Positions 7,233 to 19,116 of a stretch of 64,000 bases of DNA are shown one piece after another. Below the pieces are notes generated by a model. That model saw nothing but the letters and a program-made list of their open reading frames with translations. It was not told the DNA's origin and made no database searches. A program made the translations under genes and the position numbers. Source of the DNA: Ideonella oryzae (GTDB lineage: Bacteria; Pseudomonadota; Gammaproteobacteria; Burkholderiales; Burkholderiaceae_C); the NCBI RefSeq assembly GCF_024055665.1, contig NZ_JAMXMC010000004.1, positions 1-64,000 of the forward strand, in the 5' to 3' direction. Position 1 is the stretch's first letter; every line of letters starts with the position of its first letter.

Positions 7233-8110
7233 GGGGACAACAGGAAATCGCGCACGACGGCCACCTGGTCGGGCGCCACCAGCGTGGGGGCATGGCCCAC
7301 GCCGGCGAATTCGTGCAGGCGGGCCCGCGGGCCGCGCTGGGTCATGGCCTGGGCGGTGGCAGGCGACAGCAGATCGGACTCCGCGCCGCGCAGCAGCAGC
7401 GTGGGGCAGGCAATGCGGTCGTAGCTGGCCCACAGGGCCGCCTCGCCCGCGGCCGCCAGTTCGGGCGTGATGGCCGCGAAGGCCTGGCGGATGGCCGGGT
7501 CGTAATGGGGTTTGAAGCCGGTGCCGTCCGGGGTGATCTGGTGCTCGGTCAGCGCCAGCCATTGCGCGCGGGTGTGGGGGCCGAAGCTCTGCGAAATGGC
7601 CCACAGCGCGTCGGCCGCCTCGTCCAGCGTGGCCCAGTGGGCCGGCTGCCCCAGGTACTGGCCGATGCGCTGCAGCGAGACCGGCTCGATGGCCGGGCCG
7701 ACATCGTTGAGCACCAGGCGGCTCACCGGCGAGCGCGCCAGGCTGGCCACGCCCAGGCCGATCAGCCCGCCCATCGAGGTGCCCACCCAGTGCACCTCTT
7801 GCGCATCCAGCCGGGCCAGCAGCGTCACCATGTCGGCCACGTAGTAGGGAATGGCGTAGCCCATCGGGTCGGCCAGCCAGTCAGATTCACCGCGGCCCAC
7901 CACATCGGGGCAGACCACGCGGTAGTCATTGGCCAGGGCCTGGGCCAGCACGTCGAAGTCCCGCCCCTGGCGGGTCAGGCCGTGCACGCAGACCAGCACC
8001 TTCGGATTGGCCGCGTCACCCCACTCGTGGTAAGCCATGCGGTGCAGGCCGCGGCTGTCCAGGCATTGCACAAAACGCAGGCGAGGCTCGGGGCTGGAAA
8101 AGTCGTTCAT
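7229..8110 (-). CDS. Alpha/beta hydrolase
   Basis: A 293-residue alpha/beta-hydrolase fold protein. VCVHGLTRQGRDFD forms the oxyanion region, VGTSMGGLIGL is the nucleophile elbow (catalytic Ser), and GVGHAPTL near the C terminus supplies the catalytic His. There is no signal peptide, so it acts in the cytoplasm. The substrate is unknown; the sequence resembles the short-chain esterase/hydrolase group. Its stop codon overlaps the relA start. The chosen ATG begins the conserved region; an upstream in-frame start adds 24 residues without family character and overlaps the divergent promoter region of bdhA. Confidence 0.85.
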   Translation of the reverse strand: MNDFSSPEPRLRFVQCLDSRGLHRMAYHEWGDAANPKVLVCVHGLTRQGRDFDVLAQALANDYRVVCPDVVGRGESDWLADPMGYAIPYYVADMVTLLARLDAQEVHWVGTSMGGLIGLGVASLARSPVSRLVLNDVGPAIEPVSLQRIGQYLGQPAHWATLDEAADALWAISQSFGPHTRAQWLALTEHQITPDGTGFKPHYDPAIRQAFAAITPELAAAGEAALWASYDRIACPTLLLRGAESDLLSPATAQAMTQRGPRARLHEFAGVGHAPTLVAPDQVAVVRDFLLSP

Positions 8111-8199
8111 GATGCTGTCGCTTGCGGCATGGGCATGTCGTGGGCCAGATAATCCACTGTAGCAACCAAACCGCGCTTTCACCTCAAGGAGACTTGCAT

Positions 8200-8970
8200 A
8201 TGCTCAAAGGAAAAACGGCCTTGGTCACGGGTTCCACCAGCGGCATCGGCCTGGGCATTGCCAAGGCCCTGGCCGCCCAGGGTGCGAGCGTGATGCTCAA
8301 CGGCTTCGGCGAGGTGGATGCTGCCAAGGCCGAGGTGGCCGCCCTCGGGGTGCGCGTGGGCTACCACGGGGCCGACATGAGCCAACCCGGCGAGATCGCC
8401 GAGATGATCTCGGCCTGCCAGGCCGAGTTCGGCGCGCTGGACATCCTGGTCAACAACGCCGGCATCCAATACGTGGCGCCGGTGGACGAATTCCCGGTCG
8501 AGCGCTGGGACGCGATCATCGCGATCAACCTGTCCTCGGCCTTCCACACCTCCCGCCTGGCCCTGCCGGGCATGAAGGCCCGCGGCTGGGGCCGCATCAT
8601 CAACGTGGCCTCGGTGCACGGCCTGGTGGCCTCGGCCAACAAGTCGGCCTATGTGGCGGCCAAGCACGGCATCATCGGCCTGACCAAGACCACCGCGCTG
8701 GAAACCGCCACCACCGGCGTGACCGCCAACGCCATCTGCCCGGGCTGGGTGCTGACCCCGCTGGTGCAGAAGCAGGTGGATGCCCGCGCAGCGGCCGAAG
8801 GCGTCTCCAACGAGGAAGCCAAGCGCCGTCTGCTGGCCGAGAAGGAGCCCTCGCTGCAGTTCACCACGCCCGAGGAGCTGGGCGCGATGGCGGTGTTCAT
8901 GTGCTCGCCCGCCGCCAACAACCTGCGCGGCGCCGCCATCAACATGGACGGCGGCTGGGTGGCGCAATAA
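8200..8970 (+). CDS. bdhA: D-3-hydroxybutyrate dehydrogenase
   Basis: A 256-residue short-chain dehydrogenase that oxidises D-3-hydroxybutyrate to acetoacetate with NAD, the step after polyhydroxybutyrate depolymerisation. TGSTSGIGLGIA binds the cofactor, NNAGIQ stabilises the central sheet, Ser (NVASVHG) and YVAAKHG give the catalytic Ser-Tyr-Lys, and PGWVLTPLVQKQ followed by the long substrate-loop is diagnostic for the HBDH subgroup. AAGGAG lies nine bases ahead of the ATG. It is divergent from the hydrolase gene and convergent with the SIMPL gene, with only 18 bases between. Confidence 0.93.
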   Translation: MLKGKTALVTGSTSGIGLGIAKALAAQGASVMLNGFGEVDAAKAEVAALGVRVGYHGADMSQPGEIAEMISACQAEFGALDILVNNAGIQYVAPVDEFPVERWDAIIAINLSSAFHTSRLALPGMKARGWGRIINVASVHGLVASANKSAYVAAKHGIIGLTKTTALETATTGVTANAICPGWVLTPLVQKQVDARAAAEGVSNEEAKRRLLAEKEPSLQFTTPEELGAMAVFMCSPAANNLRGAAINMDGGWVAQ

Positions 8971-8988
8971 GCGCCACCCGTATCCGGC

Positions 8989-9723
8989 TCACTTGAGCTG
9001 GATGCTGCCTGAGACCGTGGCGGTGACGCTGCCCTTGCCGGCTTCCACCGGCAGAGACTCGCCGTCGCCCACCTTGGCGGCGGCCATGGCCACCTGGAAG
9101 CGCGGCACGGGCGAAGGTGCGCCGCCGTCGGTGTTCACCGACACCTCGCGCAGCGTGTAGCCGCCAAAGCCGAACTGGTGGGCATAGTCGCCCGCCTCGG
9201 CCCGGAAGCGGGCGATGGCCTGGGCGGTGGCTTCGGTCTGCAGCTTCTCGCGCGCTTCCCGCGAGAGGCTGTAGCCCACGCGGGAAATGGTCAGGCTGCC
9301 GATCTGGCCGGAGAGCTGGGCGATGGCCGGCATGTCCCGGCCCTCGATGACCAGCTCGGTCGAACCCTGCCAGCCGGTGATGCCGCCCTTGCTGCCGTAG
9401 CGCGGGAAGACCGAGAAGGCCCCGCTGCGCAGCTCCACCTGGCCGGGCCGGGCCTGGCGCCGGGCCTGGGCCATGGCGCTCTCCACCGCCTGCTTGAGCT
9501 GCTGCTGCACCTGGGTGGCATCGCCGCCCTCCCGGGTGACGGACAGCACCAGTGTCATCCAGTCCTGGGGCGCCTCCACGGTGGCCTGGGCGCTGAGGTT
9601 CAGCACCCCCTCGGGCGCAGCCGCGGGCGCTTGGGCCCGGGCAACGGCCGCCGCAACGGTCAGCATGGACAGGCCGGCCAGACGGCAGCCGGAGCGAAGA
9701 AGGTGCAGATGTGTCGTCTTCAT
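8989..9723 (-). CDS. SIMPL-domain (DUF541) periplasmic protein
   Basis: A 244-residue protein with an N-terminal signal peptide (basic start, hydrophobic LAGLSMLTVAAAVARAQA, cleavage near residue 31). The mature part is a SIMPL/DUF541 domain: LNLSAQATVEAPQDWMTLVLSV, the long helix with QVQQQLKQAVESAMAQARR, and the ISRVGYSLSREAREKLQTEA motif before the C-terminal strands. Relatives such as E. coli YggE are periplasmic or outer-membrane-associated proteins tied to oxidative stress; the molecular activity is unknown. It is transcribed away from the ompR gene across a 152-bp regulatory region. Confidence 0.85.
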   Translation of the reverse strand: MKTTHLHLLRSGCRLAGLSMLTVAAAVARAQAPAAAPEGVLNLSAQATVEAPQDWMTLVLSVTREGGDATQVQQQLKQAVESAMAQARRQARPGQVELRSGAFSVFPRYGSKGGITGWQGSTELVIEGRDMPAIAQLSGQIGSLTISRVGYSLSREAREKLQTEATAQAIARFRAEAGDYAHQFGFGGYTLREVSVNTDGGAPSPVPRFQVAMAAAKVGDGESLPVEAGKGSVTATVSGSIQLK

Positions 9724-9792
9724 GGGTCCATTAACGCATGAGGCGGGATGGGTGGACGACCCGATGGCGCCGGGGTGTGAGAGAGCAGGAAC

Positions 9793-9863
9793 ATTTGTAA
9801 CAGACAGTCAGGACCGGCCAGAAACCCAAAATCCGCCCCGCACAATCCGCCTCTGTTACAAAT
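9793..9863. promoter_or_regulatory. Inverted pair of OmpR-type GTTACA boxes upstream of ompR
   Basis: ATTTGTAACAGA (9793-9804) and TCTGTTACAAAT (9852-9863) are perfect 12-bp inverted repeats. Each contains GTTACA/TGTAAC, the core seen in enterobacterial OmpR sites. They lie 72 and 13 bases ahead of the response-regulator start, inside the divergent SIMPL/ompR promoter region, and suggest autoregulation. Confidence 0.5.
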
Positions 9864-9875
9864 TGGGGTCTGACC

Positions 9876-10610
9876 ATGAATGCCACCGCCTCCCCCCGCC
9901 AGGACCGCATCGTCGTCGTCGATGACGACGCCCGCATCCGCGACCTGCTGCGCCGCTACCTGACCCAGGAGGGTTTCGATGTGCTGCTGGCCGAGGACGC
10001 CAAGGCCCTGGCCCGGCTGCAGACCCGCGAGACCATCGACCTCATCGTGCTGGACCTGATGCTGCCGGGCGAAGACGGCCTGTCCATCTGCCGCCGCCTG
10101 CGCGCGGCCGGTGACCGCACCCCCATCATCATGCTGACCGCCAAGGTCGAAGATGTGGACCGCATCGTCGGCCTGGAAGTGGGCGCCGACGACTACCTGC
10201 CCAAGCCTTTCAACCCGCGCGAACTGCTGGCGCGCATCCACGCCGTGCTGCGCCGCCGGCCAACGCAAGAGGCCCCGGGCGCCCCGGCCAAGGAGCCGCA
10301 GACCGTCACCTTCGGCCCCTTCGAATTCGACCTCTCGCTGCGCCGCCTGACCAAGGACGGCGAGCAGATCACCCTGACCACCGGCGAGTTCTCGATGCTC
10401 AAGGCCCTGGTGCGCCACCCGCGCCAGCCGCTGTCGCGCGACAAGCTGGCCCAACTGGCCCGCGGCCGCGAGTTCGAGCCCTTCGACCGCAGCCTGGACG
10501 TGCAGATCTCCCGCCTGCGCAAGATGCTGGAACCCGATCCGTCCAATCCGCGCTACATCCAGACCGTCTGGGGCGTGGGCTATGTGTTCATTCCCGGCGA
10601 CACTGCCTGA
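9876..10610 (+). CDS. ompR: OmpR-family response regulator
   Basis: A 244-residue two-component response regulator. The receiver domain has the acidic pair (VVDDDAR), phosphoacceptor Asp in LIVLDLMLPGEDG, Thr in IIMLTAK and Lys in YLPKPFNP. The C-terminal winged helix runs from FGPFEFDLSLRRL to YIQTVWGVGYVF. The recognition-helix region and the overall match, plus the EnvZ-like kinase directly downstream, point to the OmpR/EnvZ pair that sets porin and osmotic-stress expression. Inverted GTTACA motifs precede the gene. Confidence 0.9.
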   Translation: MNATASPRQDRIVVVDDDARIRDLLRRYLTQEGFDVLLAEDAKALARLQTRETIDLIVLDLMLPGEDGLSICRRLRAAGDRTPIIMLTAKVEDVDRIVGLEVGADDYLPKPFNPRELLARIHAVLRRRPTQEAPGAPAKEPQTVTFGPFEFDLSLRRLTKDGEQITLTTGEFSMLKALVRHPRQPLSRDKLAQLARGREFEPFDRSLDVQISRLRKMLEPDPSNPRYIQTVWGVGYVFIPGDTA

Positions 10611-10654
10611 ATCCCTGACCCCATTGCCTGCGCCAGGCTGCGCGCCCCGCCGTC

Positions 10655-11989
10655 GTGTCCCTCAAACGCCCCGCCCTGTCGCTGAACCTGTTCTGGCGCA
10701 CCTTCGTGCTGCTGGCCCTGCTGTTGACCGGCGGCGTGGCCGCCTGGGTGCAGACGCTGCGCCAGCTGGAGTTCGAGCCCCGCGTGACCCAGGCCGCGCA
10801 GCAGCTGGCCAGCCTGGTCAACCTCTCACGCGCAGCGCTGCAGTACTCCGACGGCATCAACCGCATCGCGGTCATCAAGACCATGAGCGAGCGCGAGGCG
10901 GTGCGCATCCTGCCGCGCAGCAAGGACGACCGCTGGGAGCCGCTGGAGACCGACCGCTTCACCCGCCAGGTGGGCGCCGAGCTCAAGGCCCTGCTGGGTG
11001 ACGAAACCCTGCTGGCCCGATCGGTCAACGACGAGCCCGCCCTCTGGATCGGCTTCACGATCGAGCAGGACCCGTACTGGCTGCAGGCCGACTACGCCCG
11101 GGTCGAACCGCTGACCCCGCGCACCTGGATCGTCTGGGTCTCGATCGCCCTGTTCTTCTCGGTGCTGGGCGCGGCAGTCATCGCCAGCCTGATCAACAAG
11201 CCGCTGAAGAACCTGTCCTTCGCGGCCAGCCGCATCCGCGAGGGCGAATACGACTCGCGCCTGGACGAGAGCAACATCACCACCGAGATCCGGGCGGTCA
11301 ACATCGGCTTCAACCGCATGGCCCGCGAACTGGCCAAGGTCGAAGAAGAGCGCGCGGTGATGCTGGCCGGCATCTCGCACGATCTGCGCACGCCGCTGGC
11401 CCGCCTGCGGCTGGAGGCCGAGATCAGCGTGGCCGACGAGGAGGCGCGCAAAGCGATGGCCCTGGACATCGACCAGCTCGACGCCATCATCGACAAGTTC
11501 ATGGACTACGCCCGGCCGGACGACACCAAGACCAAGCCGGTGGACCTGGGCATGGTGATCGAACGCGAGGCCGCCGCCTTCCGCGACAAGTCGCAGATCC
11601 GCTTCTCGCTGCGCATGCCGCCGGGCATCAAGGTGCATGGCGACGACGTGGAACTGGGCCGCGTGTTCGCCAACCTGTTCGAGAACGCCCGCCGCTACGG
11701 CCGCACCGTGGAAACCGGCGTAGCCAAGGTCAAGGTTAGCCACGTCATCACCGGCGACACGGTCATCGTCACCGTGCGCGACTACGGCCAGGGCGTGCCG
11801 CCCGAGAAGCTCGACCAGCTGACCACCCCCTTCTTCCGCGGCGACGCCGCTCGCACCGCGGCCACCGGCGCGGGCCTGGGCCTGGCCATCGTCAAGAAGG
11901 CACTGCAGCGCATCGGCGCCTCGTTGGAACTGGTGAACGCCCGCGATGGCGGCCTGATGGCCCACATCCGGCTGCGCCGCGCCAACTGA
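10655..11989 (+). CDS. envZ: EnvZ-like sensor histidine kinase
   Basis: A 444-residue inner-membrane kinase, GTG start, 44 bases after ompR. Transmembrane segments at about 10-32 and 160-182 bracket a periplasmic region of about 125 residues. HAMP follows (SLINKPLKNLSFAASRIREGEYDSRL), then the dimerisation/phosphorylation helix with GISHDLRTPLARLR (His about 246) and the ATP-binding domain with NLFENARRYG, DYGQGVPP, FFRGD and GAGLGLAI. Expected to phosphorylate the adjacent OmpR-type regulator. Gene order and sequence agree with EnvZ of Burkholderiales. Confidence 0.88.
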   Translation: MSLKRPALSLNLFWRTFVLLALLLTGGVAAWVQTLRQLEFEPRVTQAAQQLASLVNLSRAALQYSDGINRIAVIKTMSEREAVRILPRSKDDRWEPLETDRFTRQVGAELKALLGDETLLARSVNDEPALWIGFTIEQDPYWLQADYARVEPLTPRTWIVWVSIALFFSVLGAAVIASLINKPLKNLSFAASRIREGEYDSRLDESNITTEIRAVNIGFNRMARELAKVEEERAVMLAGISHDLRTPLARLRLEAEISVADEEARKAMALDIDQLDAIIDKFMDYARPDDTKTKPVDLGMVIEREAAAFRDKSQIRFSLRMPPGIKVHGDDVELGRVFANLFENARRYGRTVETGVAKVKVSHVITGDTVIVTVRDYGQGVPPEKLDQLTTPFFRGDAARTAATGAGLGLAIVKKALQRIGASLELVNARDGGLMAHIRLRRAN

Positions 11990-12162
11990 GCCGCTCCCAC
12001 CGAGCCCGCCGCCAGCCCGGCGGAAATCCGCCACGGCCCTTGGGGCATGGCGGCTCACCGCCACCGGGTACACCCGGAGAACCCAGCGCCTTTCGGGCTT
12101 TCGGGGCCTGCGCACCCTCCTCTCTTCAGGGTGATCCCTGAGGTTTCTCCCGCTCCGCAGAC
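11990..12162. promoter_or_regulatory. Cluster of palindromes upstream of the TRAP operon (candidate activator sites)
   Basis: This non-coding stretch holds GGCGGAAATCCGCC (12019-12032), GGCGGCTCACCGCC (12049-12062), CCGGGTACACCCGG (12064-12077) and TCAGGGTGATCCCTGA (12126-12141). They sit about 20 to 145 bp upstream of a sigma-54 promoter, a suitable distance for enhancer sites of the DctD-like regulator encoded downstream. Some could instead end the kinase transcript. Confidence 0.35.
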
Positions 12163-12179
12163 TGGCACAGCGCATGCAA
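12163..12179 (+). promoter_or_regulatory. Sigma-54 (-24/-12) promoter of the TRAP operon
   Basis: TGGCACAGCGCATGCAA matches TGGCAC-N5-TTGCA at all but one position, with GG and GC separated by exactly ten bases as sigma-54 requires. It is 54 bases ahead of the binding-protein start, and an NtrC/DctD-type sigma-54 activator is encoded in the same cluster. Confidence 0.7.
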
Positions 12180-12232
12180 CATGGGTCGCCATGGCCACGG
12201 CCATTTTTCCCAAACAACAACGGAGACAAAGC

Positions 12233-13183
12233 ATGCGGAAGCTGCACGCCCTGATCGCTGGCGCGGTCTGCGCCTTCTCGATGGCCACCGCCTCGGCCCA
12301 GGCCCAGTTCATCAACGTCCTGACCGGCGGCACCAGCGGGGTCTACTACCCGATGGGCGTGGCCCTGTCCCAGCTCTACGGCAAGGCCATGCCCAATGCC
12401 AAGGTCACGGTGCAGGCCACCAAGGCCTCGGCCGAGAACCTGAACCTGCTGGAGGCCGGCCGCGGCGAGATCGGCTTCACGCTGGGCGATTCGCTGTCCG
12501 ACGCTTGGCAGGGCAATGCCGAGGCCGGCTTCAAGGCCCCGCTGAAGAAGCTGCGCACCGTCGCCGGCATCTACTCCAACTACATCCAGATCGTGGCCAG
12601 CGCCGATTCCGGCATCCGCACCCTGGCCGACCTCAAGGGCAAGCGCGTCTCCGTCGGCGCCCCCAAGTCCGGCACCGAGCTGAACGCCCGCGCCATCCTG
12701 CGGGCCGCCGGCCTGAGCTACCAGAGCCTGGGCAAGGTGGAATACCTGCCCTTCGGCGAATCGGTGGAGCTGATGAAGAACCGCCAGCTCGACGCCACGC
12801 TGCAATCCGCCGGCCTGGGCGTGTCGGCCCTGCGGGATCTGTCCACCTCGATGAAGATCATCGTCGTACCCATCCCGGCCGACGTGATCGCCAAGGTGGG
12901 TGACGCGGCCTACCAGCCCGCCACCATCCCGGCCAACACCTACGACGGCCAGACCGCTGATGTGCCCACCGCGGCCATCCAGAACTTCCTGGTGACGCAT
13001 GCCGGCGTGCCCGACGAGACGGTCTACCAGATGACCAAGGCCATGTTCACCAACCTGCCGGCCCTGGTGGCCGCGCACTCGGCGGCCAAGGGCATCAACC
13101 CGCAGAACGCGGCCAGCTCCTCGCCCATCCCGCTGCACCCCGGCGCGATCAAGTACTACAAGGAAGCCGGCCTGATGAAGTGA
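12233..13183 (+). CDS. TAXI-family TRAP transporter solute-binding protein
   Basis: A 316-residue periplasmic binding protein. A Sec signal peptide (MRKLHALIAGAVCAFSMATASAQA) precedes the mature start QFINVLTGGTSGVYYPMGVALSQLY, the hallmark of the TAXI family. The later VSVGAPKSGTELNARAILRAAG, LDATLQSAGLGVSALRDL and LPALVAAHSAAKGI are also family features. It captures a small organic acid or amino acid such as glutamate and delivers it to the TRAP permease encoded next; the substrate is unknown. GGAGA lies six bases before the ATG, and the longer upstream frame has no coding character. Confidence 0.93.
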   Translation: MRKLHALIAGAVCAFSMATASAQAQFINVLTGGTSGVYYPMGVALSQLYGKAMPNAKVTVQATKASAENLNLLEAGRGEIGFTLGDSLSDAWQGNAEAGFKAPLKKLRTVAGIYSNYIQIVASADSGIRTLADLKGKRVSVGAPKSGTELNARAILRAAGLSYQSLGKVEYLPFGESVELMKNRQLDATLQSAGLGVSALRDLSTSMKIIVVPIPADVIAKVGDAAYQPATIPANTYDGQTADVPTAAIQNFLVTHAGVPDETVYQMTKAMFTNLPALVAAHSAAKGINPQNAASSSPIPLHPGAIKYYKEAGLMK

Positions 13184-13246
13184 GCGTGAAGTGAGCGAGC
13201 CGCGCGCCCGCTCCTGCCCCGCCCTTCCCCTCGCCTGACTGCCCCC

Positions 13247-13270
13247 GCGCCCCGGCCCGTGCCGGGGCGC
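13247..13270 (+). terminator. GC-rich hairpin between binding-protein and permease genes
   Basis: GCGCCCCGG, loop CCCGTG, CCGGGGCGC forms a perfect 9-bp stem without a T tract. Such hairpins between a binding-protein gene and its permease often protect the upstream mRNA or attenuate readthrough, keeping the binding protein in excess. The function here is inferred. Confidence 0.4.
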
Positions 13271-13299
13271 CCCTCTGCCCCGCGCGCAGGAGTTCCCGC

Positions 13300-15426
<2,127 letters not shown>

Positions 15427-15434
15427 GCACCGCG

Positions 15435-15809
15435 ATGCCCCTGGCCCTGTGCCTGAGCCGCGCGGCCACCACGGTGGTCGTGGCGGCCAGCCATTTCAGC
15501 CTGAGCTGGACCCACTCGATCGAGAAGATCCGCTGGGAGGAGCAGTGGCAGGTCACGCCCGCCGGGCTGGTGGTGGTGGACGCCAGCATCCAGGGCTCGG
15601 GCGCCGGCATGGAGCCGCCGGACGACGCCGTGCTGCGCGACGGCGCCTGGCACTACCGGCCCCGGGTGCCACCCCAGCCCGAGGTGGTGCTCGCCGCCTC
15701 GGACTTCACCGCCGACCACACCCTGTGCGCCCAGGGCCGCTGCCAGCCGCTGCACCAGTGGGTGGCCGGTGAGGGCCCGGTGCGCCTGTCGCGCTGCGAC
15801 GCGCCCTGA
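15435..15809 (+). CDS. DUF1850 domain protein
   Basis: A 124-residue protein with the DUF1850 pattern: FSLSWTHSIEKIRWEEQWQV, then VVVDASIQGSGAGMEPP and a final beta-rich part. The short hydrophobic N terminus (LCLSRAATTVVVAASHFSLSW) may be a signal or anchor. DUF1850 genes are regularly found beside TAXI-TRAP permeases and probably encode an accessory envelope factor; the activity is unknown. It starts eight bases after the permease stop, so it is in the same operon. Confidence 0.8.
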   Translation: MPLALCLSRAATTVVVAASHFSLSWTHSIEKIRWEEQWQVTPAGLVVVDASIQGSGAGMEPPDDAVLRDGAWHYRPRVPPQPEVVLAASDFTADHTLCAQGRCQPLHQWVAGEGPVRLSRCDAP

Positions 15810-15825
15810 ACGAAGCCCTCGGCGC

Positions 15826-17712
15826 ATGATCCGGCGACCGGCCCTCTGGACTGCCATCGGCCTGGTGCTGCTGGGCGCGGCCATCGTGCTGGGCGCCTTC
15901 TCGGCGGCCTGGCGTCATGGCTGGCAGCAGCTGCACGACCAGGCCCAGCGGCGGCTGGACTTCCTGGCCGCGGACCTGACCACCACGCTGGAGAAGTACG
16001 AGAACCTGCCCATCGCACTGGCCAGCCATTCCGAGCTGACCGATCTGCTGCAGCACCCGGACGACGCCGCCCGGCGCGATGCGGTCAACCGCAGGCTGCA
16101 GGGCCTGGCCCAGGCCACCCATGTCTTCGCCATCTACCTGATCGCGCCCAGCGGCCTGACGCTGGCGGCCAGCAACTGGGCCACGCCCACCAGCTTCGTC
16201 GGCCAGAACTACGCCTTCCGGCCCTACTTCCGCGACGCCCTGGCCGGCGGGGCGGGCCGCTTCTACGCCATCGGCGCCACAACCAAGGAGCCCGGCTACT
16301 TCCTGGCCCAGCCGGTGCGGGACGCTGCCGGACGCCCCATGGGCGTGCTGGCGGTCAAGATCTCCTTCGACGACCTGGAGGCCAACTGGCAGCGCAGCGG
16401 TGAGCTGCTGATGCTGGCCGATGCGCGCGGCGTGGTCTTCCTCTCCAGCCGGCCTGAATGGCGCTTCCACACGCTGCGGCCGCTGGACACCCCCACCCAG
16501 GCCCTGCTGCAGGCCACCCAGCAGTACGGCGCCGGCCCGCTGGCGCCGCTGCCGCTGGACCGGCCCGACGAGGCCTTCGACGGCCGCGCCACCCGCCTGG
16601 CCACCCAGGCCGAAGGCAACGGCCGCGCGCCCCACTGGCTGCGGGTGGCTGCCCAGCGGCGCACCTTCGGCCCCATGGACTGGACCCTGCTGTCCTTCGC
16701 CGAGACCGACGGCCTGATGCAGGAGGCCCGCGCCCAGGCCCTGGCCGCCGGCCTGGCCTATGCGGTGCTGGTGGTGGGCCTGCTGTACGCCCGGCTGCGC
16801 CGCCGCCGCGACGAGGAGCTGGGCCGCGTGCGGCGCGACCTGGAGCGGGTCAACGCCGAACTGGAGGCCCGCATCGACGAGCGCACCGCCCACCTGCGCG
16901 GCGCCAACGAGGAACTGGCCCGCAAGATCGACGAACTGGCCCGCACCCAGCGCACGCTGCAGGCCGCGCAGGACGAACTGGTGCAGGCCGGCAAGCTGGC
17001 GGTGCTGGGCCAGATGGCCGCCAGCATCACGCATGAGATCAACCAGCCCCTGGCCGCCTTGCGCGCCCTGAACGACAACGCCGGCCTGCTGCTGGCACGC
17101 GGCGACCTGGCCGCGGTGCAGGCCAACATCGGCCACATCGGTGGCCTGACCCTGCGCATCGCCGAGATCGTCTCCCGGCTCAAGGGCTTTGCCCGCAAGG
17201 ACGAGCTGCAGCCGGTGCCGGTGGCGGTGGCCCCGGCGGTGGCCGCGGCCTGCGCCCTGGTGGCGGCCGACGCCCGGCAGGCCGGCCAGCAGATCGACCT
17301 CGCCCCTGTCCCGCCCGGGCTGGCGGTGCTGGGGCAGACGGTGCGCATCGAGCAGGTGCTGGTCAACCTGCTGCGCAACGCGCTGGACGCCAACCGCGAG
17401 GGCGGTGGGCGACGGGTCCGGCTCGGCGCAGCCACCGTGGGCGATCAGGTGCAGCTGACCGTGCAGGACGAAGGCCCCGGCCTGAGCCCGGCGGCGCGGC
17501 AGCGCCTGTTCGAGCCCTTCTTCACCACCAAGCCCAGCGGCCAGGGCCTGGGGCTGGGCCTGGCCATCTCGGCCTCCATCGCCAATGCGCTGGGTGGCGG
17601 CATCGAGCTGCAGGCCCGCGCGGACGGCCACCCCGGCACGGTGGCCACCCTGAGCCTGCCGGTGGCGACGCTGGCGCCTGGGCCGGCAGCGGCCCTGCCC
17701 ACCATCGGCTGA
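15826..17712 (+). CDS. DctB-like sensor histidine kinase
   Basis: A 628-residue membrane kinase. A transmembrane helix at about 8-27 is followed by a double PDC/Cache periplasmic sensor (FLAADLTTTLEKYENLP, the SNWATPTSFVGQNYAFRPYF and FYAIGATTKEPGYFLAQPV motifs), a second membrane helix near 306-326, a coiled coil (about 330-385) and the kinase core with SITHEINQPLAALRALNDNA (His about 406). NLLRNALDA, DEGPGLSP and GQGLGLGLAIS form the ATP site. This architecture is that of DctB, which senses C4-dicarboxylates. Here it stands in the TRAP operon and probably senses the transported solute. Confidence 0.88.
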   Translation: MIRRPALWTAIGLVLLGAAIVLGAFSAAWRHGWQQLHDQAQRRLDFLAADLTTTLEKYENLPIALASHSELTDLLQHPDDAARRDAVNRRLQGLAQATHVFAIYLIAPSGLTLAASNWATPTSFVGQNYAFRPYFRDALAGGAGRFYAIGATTKEPGYFLAQPVRDAAGRPMGVLAVKISFDDLEANWQRSGELLMLADARGVVFLSSRPEWRFHTLRPLDTPTQALLQATQQYGAGPLAPLPLDRPDEAFDGRATRLATQAEGNGRAPHWLRVAAQRRTFGPMDWTLLSFAETDGLMQEARAQALAAGLAYAVLVVGLLYARLRRRRDEELGRVRRDLERVNAELEARIDERTAHLRGANEELARKIDELARTQRTLQAAQDELVQAGKLAVLGQMAASITHEINQPLAALRALNDNAGLLLARGDLAAVQANIGHIGGLTLRIAEIVSRLKGFARKDELQPVPVAVAPAVAAACALVAADARQAGQQIDLAPVPPGLAVLGQTVRIEQVLVNLLRNALDANREGGGRRVRLGAATVGDQVQLTVQDEGPGLSPAARQRLFEPFFTTKPSGQGLGLGLAISASIANALGGGIELQARADGHPGTVATLSLPVATLAPGPAAALPTIG

Positions 17713-17745
17713 GCGATGATCGGTGCCTCACCCCTTTCATCGACC

Positions 17746-19108
<1,363 letters not shown>

Positions 19109-19116
<8 letters not shown>

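Noticed and set aside
5085..7424. Long plus-strand open frame opposite relA (779 residues)
   Set aside because: It mirrors the conserved relA codons in a GC-rich antisense frame, with His/Gly/Ala-rich composition and no family features.
7233..7604. N-terminal extension of relA by 124 residues
   Set aside because: It overlaps the hydrolase in another frame and has low-complexity sequence; the ATG at 7232 fits family length and the ATGA coupling.
10826..13138. Minus-strand frame across envZ and the TAXI gene
   Set aside because: It crosses two conserved genes in antisense, without initiation signals or family character.
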